Below, one piece after another: positions 46,300 to 64,000 of a stretch of DNA of 64,000 nucleotides. Both the position numbers and the translations under genes were made by a program. The notes under the pieces were generated by a model. The model was not told the DNA's origin. It searched no databases and saw only the letters and a program-made list of their open reading frames with translations. The stretch is from Flaccisagitta enflata (taxonomy: Eukaryota > Chaetognatha > Sagittoidea > Aphragmophora), in NCBI GenBank assembly GCA_965153355.1, contig OZ231127.1, positions 34,038,001 through 34,102,000 on the forward strand, given 5' to 3'. Each line of letters begins with the position of its first letter. Within the stretch, counting starts at the first letter, position 1.

Positions 46300-46380
46300 C
46301 GGCAATAAGTTGGTAGGGGGCAGGGGGCAGTAAGGTTCCCTTCCCTATAGGGTATAGGGTATACCTTCCTTCTCACCGAT

Positions 46381-46415
46381 GGACACACCCTCTTACAGAT
46401 TCGCTTAGCAAATGA
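46381..46415 (-). repeat. HTN end fragment
   Basis: GGACACACCCTCTTACAGAT and TTCGCTTAGCAAATG match the hairpin end of the element at 61095. Confidence 0.4.
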
Positions 46416-47087
46416 CATAAAATTGTAATCAAAAGTTATGTAAATTAGTTTTTGGGCAAAACTTAAAATGGCCATAAAATCTGTATAAATGAACCGATTG
46501 AGCTGATTTTTTTTTTCAAAACCATATAAAATTTTCCACCCGGTCTATTGAAATAGGTTAAAACTTTGAAAAATGAAGTCTTGATGAGGTCAAGTCGTAA
46601 GTTGAAGTTTGAGAGACACTAACACTTTCACTCAATAGGGCATCCTTTAATTTTGTGATAGAAATAAAATTAGGATACCTAAAATCTATCCTCCAGTCTA
46701 GGTCGTCATTGCTCCCATCGTACTGTAGTTGTTCCGGAGATTTGTCTTCAACAAATCCTGAAAACAATTATCACGCGACATAAAAAAAAGGTATTCTTGA
46801 GATTATCAAAAGCATTTTAGACAAAGAAGCCTTTTATCGCGGAAAATACAGTTGAAATTCGTTCTAACAAACTAAGAAGGTACTTACAGAATTTTACCTC
46901 GAGCGCATGTGATCTATAAATTGCTATGTTTGTCAGTGGGTCAGCGGTCTGTCTGCGACACTTAGCTTTTTCAACGTTTATGGGCGTATACAGCGAACCA
47001 ACGGCCCGCTGGTCAGACCCGCTTGTCCGTTCGGGTCTGCTTGTTTCGAAATCTGCTTCTTTCAGAGACTGAAAATCTGTCCGTTTG

Positions 47088-47490
47088 AAATCTGGCCTCA
47101 CAGATTCAAGGCCTGAGAGGGCAGATTTCAGGTCTGAGAGGGTAGATTTCAGGCCTGAGAGGGTAGATTTCGTGCCTGAGAGGGCAGATTTCAGGCCTGA
47201 GAGAGCCTGGGGGAATGGATGGACGGACCGACCAACCGACAAATGGACGGATGGACGGACAAACAAAAGTCCCCTGTGTTCTACAGGACTTTGTCCCCTT
47301 CGGGACAACTGCCTTGCTTCCTCTCACTCCATTTCACAATAATGCAAAATAAGGGCAATGGGTACCACATATTGCCCTTGGGCCACCTGTTGCATTACCA
47401 TTCCTGCACACTTGCTTGGCCTTTTTTATCACTGACCCTGCCCACCCTCCAGCGACTAGCGTTGCCCTGTATCCAGCTTTGCTTTTATTA
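47088..47490 (-). repeat. 22-nt array + module B + HTN 3' module
   Basis: Five units of AGGCCTGAGAGGGCAGATTTC (47100-47205), a GGACGGATGGACGGAC array, then CCTGT-GTTCT-ACAGG, GTCCC-CTTC-GGGAC, GGGTACCACATATTGCCC, and CCCACCCTCCAGCGACTAG with TGTATCCAGC. Confidence 0.75.
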
Positions 47491-47508
47491 TAGACGGTTC
47501 TTTATAGG

Positions 47509-47638
47509 TAGGGATGTGGAAGCGATTGACCGCTTCCGTTTTGGAGGATGGGATAGCTACTAGTATTTGTACTACAAAATGGAAGCGGAAGCGGAAGCGG
47601 TGGAAGCGGCACTAAAATCGACCGCTTCCACATCCCTA
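47509..47638. mobile_element. 130-bp hAT-like MITE with exact 8-bp target duplication
   Basis: Ends TAGGGATGTGGAAGCG and CGCTTCCACATCCCTA, with TTTATAGG at 47501-47508 and 47639-47646. The interior is built from GGAAGCGG/CCGCTTCC, so most of it can fold. A lone end (CCGCTTCCACATCCCT) lies near 56133. Confidence 0.9.
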
Positions 47639-47899
47639 TTTATAGGCAATAGGTACACATTTTTTGTACACAATTTGTTCGTTAGAATGTAACTTTAATG
47701 TACTTTTCGATTTTATTCGTTTTAATTTGTTTTTGAATCTGATTTACCTAATCTCGAAATATTTTATCCCTTTTCATCAATTTGTTTCCTTTCTAAGTCG
47801 CGTGCACACAACTGTAAGTTGATTAATCAGTCGGAATCATATCATTGAATGAGTTCCCACAAAGAGCTAAAGAGACATTTGAGTTTAAAAATCAAATCT

Positions 47900-48010
47900 T
47901 TTTTTTTTTTTTTTTTCAAAACCGTTTCTTTTTGAAAATCATTTCTTTTTCAAAATCTTCTCTTTTTCAAAATCTTCCCTTTTTAAAATTGTTTCTTTTT
48001 CAATCAGTGG
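47900..48010. repeat. TTTTTCAAAATC tandem patch
   Basis: About seven units of CTTTTTCAAAATCNTT type after a T20 run. Confidence 0.7.
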
Positions 48011-48059
48011 TTGTTCGGTCCATCCGTCCTTCCGTTGTCATGGTTTAATTTATTTTTGT

Positions 48060-48480
48060 AATTATCTATTTTCGTTAAGTCAGAATGTTAGCATATAAGA
48101 TTAAGTTAAAATGTTAAATTATTATCATGTTAATGTGTTTTTCTTTTAATTTCGTTATGTCACTATGTTAGCATATATGATTATGTTGAAAGGTTATCAT
48201 ATCATCAGGTCATTCTAAAAATTTTAAGGTGAGGATTTTTTTTAAATGTGTGAATATGTTTTTATGTTATCATGTAGTTATGTTTTTACGTTATTACATT
48301 GTATGGTATCATGTTATCATGTTATTATGTTATTATGTTATTATGTGATTATGTTATTATGTTATTATGTTATTATGTTATTATGTTATTATGTTATTAT
48401 GTTATTATGTTATCATGATATGATGTAATTATGTTTCTATGTTATTATATGATTATGTTTTTATAGGTCATTTCCACAAT
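48060..48480. repeat. ATGTTATT 8-nt microsatellite
   Basis: Dense from 48310 to 48420 (unit ATGTTATT), fading on both sides into GTTATCATGTTA and similar. Confidence 0.88.
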
Positions 48481-49181
48481 AAACTAGACTGGCAGAAATT
48501 TGGCAACTGAATTTGTTAACATTGAAAAAAATGTCATAATTTGATAATGGTTGCAATTAATAATCTAATATATAAAATGTGTTCATCTATGTTAGTTTTT
48601 ATCATAATGAGAGTAACATAATTGTAACTAGGTGTTAACTTAATAGAACACTCTCTTCAAAAGTCAATATCTCTAGTTAGAATTGACATTAAAGTCTGAA
48701 ATTTTGCATGTTACTTGGGTTATGTCTGTTCTAAAAGAGAAAAAAAGAAATTTTCAATAATACCTATAATATTGCTATTCAAAATATAGTATACTACTAC
48801 ATCAGCCCTGATCTTAGTATTTTTTTCTAGTGGGCCAGTCTGGCCCGCTCCCAAGAATTTTAGCGGGCCTGAGAGAAAAACAGCAGGCCTGACCAAATTA
48901 CTATTTAAGTGCAACTTAAATCTACATGATCAATGTCAAAACAAAACAACTGTGTCCCCTGAGTCTCTAGACTGCTTTTAAAACAATTTGAAAGAATTTG
49001 AAACCGATGCATTTCTGTATCTTGTCAAAAACCGTTTTACAAGAAAGAGGAAAAAACTTGGCGATGTTATGGTTAATCTGTGTTTCCTGCTGATTAAGAA
49101 CTTGAGATTGAACTTTTTAATGAGGGAATGAACGAACAAATAAATGATTAAATGAATCAGGGAATGAATGAATCAAAGAAG
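48481..49181. other. AT-rich non-coding DNA
   Basis: It contains GGGCCAGTCTGGCCCGC near 48830, which has an inverted partner GGGCCCGTCGGGCCCGC near 50538. Together with CAGCCCTGAT/ATCAGGGCTG (48800 and 50620) this hints that 48800-50630 is itself one outer inverted-repeat element around the hAT. Confidence 0.5.
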
Positions 49182-50201
49182 TTGGACTCGCAATAGTTAA
49201 GGTTTTCAAATTAACTAGTTAACAGTTAACTAACTACAATTTACACCTAGTTAACTAGCTAAAATAGTTAAAATTTTTCCCTAGTACTATCTAGGAAATA
49301 AGTTTGGAAACACCTTCACAGAGACATAACTTGACTTCCTGTTGAGATAACTAAACAAAATTCATAAGCATTTTAAACTACGTCAAAAAATCTACAATTT
49401 GAGCCCAATCTTGTTTCTGTGCATCAAATCGTTCAGAAATGCCATTGGTTAGAAGTTGATCACATACTTTCAAAAATGGCAAAAATAATAGGAATTATTT
49501 TTTCTTCTTCCCTTCCATCTTTGAAATGCTCTCAAATCTATTCAAAATGAGAAATAAACATGCAGATTGCACCACTGGTTAGCTATTGAGCCTTAGTTTT
49601 ATAATTTTATGGATCTTTAATCAGATTTCAAGAGGGAAGTAGCCTAATTTTATTGCCAAAATGATCAAAATCCATTATGTTTAACACAATAATTTCTGAG
49701 TTGTGATATACAAACTAAACTTGCGGTCCCTAAACTGGATTGAAGATTGTTTTTCTTTTTTGTTCCAGTTAATATAAATATAAGAATAATCAAAAATGAT
49801 CAGGTACAAGATTTTTGAGCACATGAACGGAGAAAAGTATCATCAACCCTAAGTGTTTCCAAACTTTTTTCCTAGATAGTAAAAAGCAAGACTTAAGCAA
49901 ATCTGTAACTTTTTTGATACAATTCTTGCAGAAATCAATACTTTGATATTTTTTCTATTGTTTGTGGCAAGAAATCTTTGAGTTTCTATGTTTGTGTGTT
50001 ACAATTGTCCACATTTTTCTTTGTGACCAAAAAGATTTACCAAAAATCATGTCATTTGAAGGGAAAATAAGTGATTTTTCCCAAAATTTCCATCGAAATT
50101 TTAAACTGTTTTAACTAGATAATTTATACTAGTTAACTATAGGGTTTTTTAGAATTTTAACTAGTTAACTAGCTAGTTAAAGTTAACTATTGCGAGTCCT
50201 A
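49182..50201. mobile_element. hAT-like element with 8-bp target duplication (1,020 bp)
   Basis: Ends TTGGACTCGCAATAGTTAA and TTAACTATTGCGAGTCCTA, flanked by CAAAGAAG at 49174-49181 and 50202-50209. Sub-terminal TTAACTAGTTAACTAG repeats. It is host to the nested M4 element. Confidence 0.87.
49287..49879. mobile_element. MITE family M-like, copy M4, nested in hAT element
   Basis: 593 bp, TA at 49285-49286 and 49880-49881; ends CTATCTAGGAAATAAGTTTGG and CCAAACTTTTTTCCTAGATAG. Terminal ten bases as in M2/M3, interior different. Confidence 0.83.
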
Positions 50202-50639
50202 CAAAGAAGGAAGGAAAGAAAGAAAGAAAAAAAAAAAAAAGAAAGAAAAAAAAAAGGAAGTTGGGAAGGCATGAATTGTTACAGGATTGAAGAAAGATGT
50301 CGGAATCAGTCATTTTGTGCAGTATAAAGAATGGGGTTATGGATCAACCAACCAATCAAACAACAAACAGACCATCCAGCCAACCCACAGAAACAAAGCA
50401 GATAAAAAGAAAGTGCGCATCACTCAATGATCATTTCACACTCGGCATGTGGACGTGGAGGAACAAATGCTTTAAAAAGATCTAAGAGCAATTATCACCC
50501 TTTCTTTTATATGAAAAATGCCAAACAAAATGACAGCGGGCCCGTCGGGCCCGCAGCTAGGAAAAATAGCGGGCCCAACAGCAAAAATGCGGGCCTCGGG
50601 CCGCGGGCCTGCTCTAAAATCAGGGCTGTACTACATGTC

Positions 50640-52483
50640 AAAATCAAATAAATCATCATTTTTGACAGATTAACTATAAGTGAAATTATCTCCTAGTAAA
50701 TGACAACTGGTCATCATCAAATTTTTCAGTTTTTCTTTAGGGATTGCAATTAAACAAAAATGACCTATAGTTGGGTAGGCTTAATGATTTTTTGATGTCT
50801 TTTTTATAGTGGTTATGAATGTGACATGAAAAAAGGGGTTATTTTGGCCTATTTTTTGCTACATAGCCTATCAAAATTTTAAGTATGAAGAATATTAACT
50901 TGGCACTGAATCCTAGGTAATATGTTACAATGGCTTCCATCATGAGAAAAAAAGATTGGCTTTATGACAATTTGTTTTTTTCCTGTTATATCCTGAATTT
51001 CAGCTGGGCCGGTTTTTTTGTGGAAATAACCCATAAGAAACTTGAATGGACTTTGTTGCAAAAATTGATTTGAGCTGTTGTTTGGATATTATCATCCCCA
51101 TATTCCGTTATAGCTTTTCTCATTTAGCACTATGTGTAAGTATGGATACTTAATATAGTTTGTGGTAAGCCATTGCATCACGGCAGACACTTCGAAAATT
51201 CTCACTCATTTTTATTTCGTTGTGACTCATTTCTTTTTCAAAAGCCTTTGAGTTCTCCTTTTAAGTTCTTGATACATCGACATCTGAACAAAATAAGAAT
51301 CGATTTTGGAACAGTACAGTGCAATTACTAGATAAATCCCCTATGAAAGAGTTGTTATGACTTTTTCTTTCAAATGAGACCAATCTGCATAGCCCTATTT
51401 GTCCAAAAGAAGTTGATGCTCTTTCTTTATTACAGGGTCTTTAAATTGGATTGACATATTGTAAACCTTTATAGCTTGAAAACTACTGGGCAAAAAATAC
51501 TCAACTTTTTAGTGTAGGTTGGTAATATGCTGCCATTTTGTTATGCAAAATCTCAATGTTAAGCACTTGATAGTTGAAATTCAGCATCTTTTTGAATAAA
51601 ACTACGACTTTTGAGGCCATGTTGTTTTTTAAGTGGCGTTTCTTTGGAGATACTATCTTCGTCAGCCTGCTATTTTCAAACTAGTCGACCTAGAACGCAT
51701 TGATTGGTCCTAATACAAGAATATTGTTTACACACCCAAAACCTACTAAATATCTTTCAGCTAAGAGCTGTCTATGTCAATTTGTTTGGAAATCCCATGC
51801 TGATAAAGAAACAAAAATGACACTAATGATTTGACCTTGCCTAGTTTGTTTTATGTTTTGCTGACTTCTAATAATTAAGCATTCAACATTGAAATTAAGC
51901 ATAACATAATGGTCAGGGGGGGCCGGCAGCCCCCCAAACATGCTGCAAGGATTGATTTTTTTTTACATAGACTAATGTCCAACAAAGAAGAATTATGCTG
52001 TCAAATCAATTCTTACGGCCCAGGATGATAGTTAAAATTATTTTAATAATATCAAAAATCAGGAAAACCTGATTGCAATGGCAATCGTCATAGAAGAGGT
52101 TGAGGAAACATTTTATTGTTCTTAACTAAGCATATTAAAGGATATCTCATCAATGTTTCACTTCTTCCTAAACTGCACTTTGACGTGCAAAATCGGTTTT
52201 TGTTAGTAATCAAAGATTACAAATTGATCAAAGAATTTCTCAGTAGTGACTTTTCCTGACCGTTAAAAGCTCAAAAATGAAAACTAAGAGGAAGAATTTG
52301 TTCAATAGAAAATAGTTGTACCTTAAAAGAGCCCTTTTGACATTATCAGCCTCCTTCCTCCTCTGCAAAATAGTAGCATATCACAAACATACACTAAAAA
52401 TTTGAAGATCTTATGCCAAGTAGTTTTAAAATAAGTCAGTCCGATTTGAGGACCCTGTAGCAAATCAGGCAATTGGTCTTTAC
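50640..52483. other. non-coding DNA 3' of the last recognised receptor exon
   Basis: Repeated blocks GGGTCTTTAAATTGGATTGAC with ACTAAAAATTTGAAGATCTT occur at 51430-51540 and 52380-52460, and also near 38770 and 39580, so these are copies of a dispersed element. No further receptor exon was recognised. Confidence 0.4.
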
Positions 52484-62377
<9,894 letters not shown>

Positions 62378-62514
62378 ACTTGAAATTTGAACGAGCTCAA
62401 TCTGTGGAATGGAAAACGGAAATGAAAAATCTTTACCAATTAGCAAATTAAAAGTCAGTCATTATAAAGAACAGGATGCCACAACTAATGCGCAGTTACA
62501 AAATCGGCGCGGAA

Positions 62515-62672
62515 AGGGGGGGGGGGAGGCAGGGAGGGACTGGGGATTATGGGTGAAGACTGGGTATTTGTATAATTTTCGACGGACGAATAGATAGTGT
62601 TGTGTCTTGTTTAAAGCGAAAAAAATGACCCAACAACCAGTGGATTAAACGATAACCCCCCCCCCCAAAAAA
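62515..62672. repeat. poly-G and poly-C runs upstream of the GPCR
   Basis: A G-run near 62517-62526 and C10 near 62657-62666. A promoter for the receptor is expected around here but none is recognisable. 62673-63100 holds nothing recognised. Confidence 0.6.
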
Positions 62673-63104
62673 AAAGTTAAAAACAAAACAAGCAAAAATG
62701 CAAGCGCATGAGAATCGCTGCCGCTTGCTGTGGAGTCGATGCTGCGATGTACCAGGTCAAACACCGCAATTTTCTTTGATATCGCCCCCTCCATTTTTCA
62801 CTCCCTCTCTTTCATTCCTTTTCAGCAGATTTGACAAAACAATTTTGCGAGATATATTTGTTCAAAGGAGGTTCTGAATTTGCCTCTGATACTAGTATAC
62901 TATCTTGATCAAAAACCTTCGTCCGCCTTCTATCACTAATTTAAGGAAATGTTTTTTAATGCCTAATGAATATTGTTTTTCCTAGTTAAAAAATCTGTTT
63001 ATTTAACTATTTTCATTTGGTTGTTAAAGAAAATACAAGATAAAAAAAAGTTCTATAATCAGTTTTTAATCTAGCACTGATTGTATCATTTACACAGATA
63101 GTCG

Positions 63105-63920
63105 GGAAAAAAGTCGAAGTTAGTCTTCGACTTTTTGACATATTCCAGAAAAACATGGTTTTCGTTTTCTGACGGGGAAGTCAAGCATCTCGACTACGTC
63201 TGTCAGGGTGCCCAGAAAAGCCAAAATTGAAGTTTGCCTGGCAAAAATATCTTTCCTTTGCAAAAATGCTTTCAAATGAGCCATTGCACAACCTTCAAAT
63301 CAATTGGGAACCATCTTTAGGGTGAGGTTAAAGTTTACATTGAATTATCATTGAAACCTATATCTCTATCATGCAAATTCTGTCTCTCTCATAAAAATCT
63401 ATGGAAACTTCAGAGTCACCCTAAAGATGGTTCTCAATTGATTTGAAAGTTGCGCAATAGCTCATTTGAAAGCATTTTTGCAAAGGAAAAAGAATTTTGC
63501 CAGGCGAAGTTCAATTTCGGCTTTTCTGAGCACTCTGACAGACGTAATCTCGACCGGGCGATTTTGATAATATTTTTGGCGTTTTTTTTTAGGAAAATTC
63601 GCATGGAATTTTTTTTTCTCATGATTTTGTGTAGGATCAATAAAGAAGTGTATTGATGTTTGTTTGAGCATGCAAATACAAGAAAACATGTTTAAGAGCA
63701 AAGCTGCTCATCTGTGAGGGTGTTTTTCAGTATTCTAGCTCAACTAGCTTCTTTAGCTCAGTCTTTTTTTTTCTGATTCTAAATGGGATAAACGACTAAA
63801 TGTTTTGATACATGTTTAAGCATGTAAGTACAAGAAATGATGTCAGTGAGCATAGCTGCTCATCTGTGAGGGTGTTTTTAAGTATTCTTGCTCATTCAGC
63901 TCATTTAGCTCATTTTTTTG
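63105..63920. repeat. second copy of the hairpin + GCTCATTTAGCTCAT repeat
   Basis: AAAGTCGAAG-TTAGT-CTTCGACTTT near 63111-63135, then (after the nested element) TTTTGTGTAGGATCAATAAA and two ~160-bp units with AAAGCTGCTCATCTGTGAGGG. Matches 16937-17700. Confidence 0.8.
63195..63546. mobile_element. foldback MITE with 8-bp duplication ATCTCGAC, nested
   Basis: Ends TACGTCTGTCAGGGTGCCC and GAGCACTCTGACAGACGTA; ATCTCGAC at 63187-63194 and 63547-63554. Inverted arms of about 150 bp. The related locus at 16937 lacks it, giving a natural empty site. A second copy is at 38153. Confidence 0.87.
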
Positions 63921-63967
63921 GGGGGGAATGTAATGGAAATTACGACCAGGATGCACCCTTACTTGCA

Positions 63968-64000
63968 AAGGTGCCGGATACACGGCCACCAGCGGACGGG
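63968..64000 (-). repeat. HTN element cut by the window end
   Basis: AAGGTGCCGGATACACGGCC then GCGGACGGG. Confidence 0.55.

Overview
This is a eukaryotic, animal-type window. It has introns with GT/AG borders, a seven-transmembrane peptide receptor split at the usual class A GPCR intron positions, C-type-lectin-like exons, a LINE reverse-transcriptase tail, and very many microsatellites and miniature inverted-repeat elements. I see nothing bacterial: no operons, no Shine-Dalgarno sites, no CRISPR. The sequence fits an invertebrate metazoan with an AT-rich, repeat-inflated genome, but I cannot name a species from it.

Genes. (1) Bases 1-471 (+) are the GC-rich 3' terminal exon of a gene that begins before the window. 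(2) Bases 3098-3232 (+) are a probable terminal exon of an unrecognised gene. (3) Bases 32697-34716 (+) are a GC-rich, glutamine-rich locus with two probable leader exons; its reading frame is broken several times. (4) Bases 37650-37946 (+) are a C-type-lectin-like terminal exon. (5) Bases 45625-46299 (+) are a two-exon secreted C-type-lectin-like gene with one frame break. (6) Bases 62401-52484 (-) hold the best gene: a class A neuropeptide GPCR (GPR83/NPY-receptor-like) in eight recognisable exons covering all seven helices.

Mobile DNA. Almost all the rest is layered transposon sequence. TA-flanked miniature elements (Tc1/mariner/pogo-like) occur in families of about 170, 411, 590 and 610-770 bp. 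hAT-like elements with exact 8-bp target duplications lie at 6574-6902, 14580-15623, 47509-47638 and 49182-50201, and 63195-63546 is a similar case. A large inverted-repeat element spans 18665-26303 and carries decayed ORFs on its minus strand. A LINE 3' end lies at about 39783-40245. One nest (13091-14186) can be resolved exactly: the outer copy minus the inner element and its TA duplication is the same length as the second outer copy at 5962-6546.

The least explained component is a set of interspersed modules built from small hairpins. One module is a hairpin followed by a CCGT/CGGT-type tetranucleotide array and a GC-rich end containing GTATCCGGCC. Another has ends that fold into two or three hairpins (CCTGT/ACAGG, GGCCC/GGGCC). 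Others are about 20-nt arrays with GCCT..AGGC cores and tandem CCAT/ATGG mini-hairpins. Several stems differ between copies yet remain paired, which suggests the folds may matter.

Microsatellites of (GA)n, (GT)n, (CT)n, (AAAG)n and (TTCC)n run up to about 170 bp and abut two receptor splice donors.
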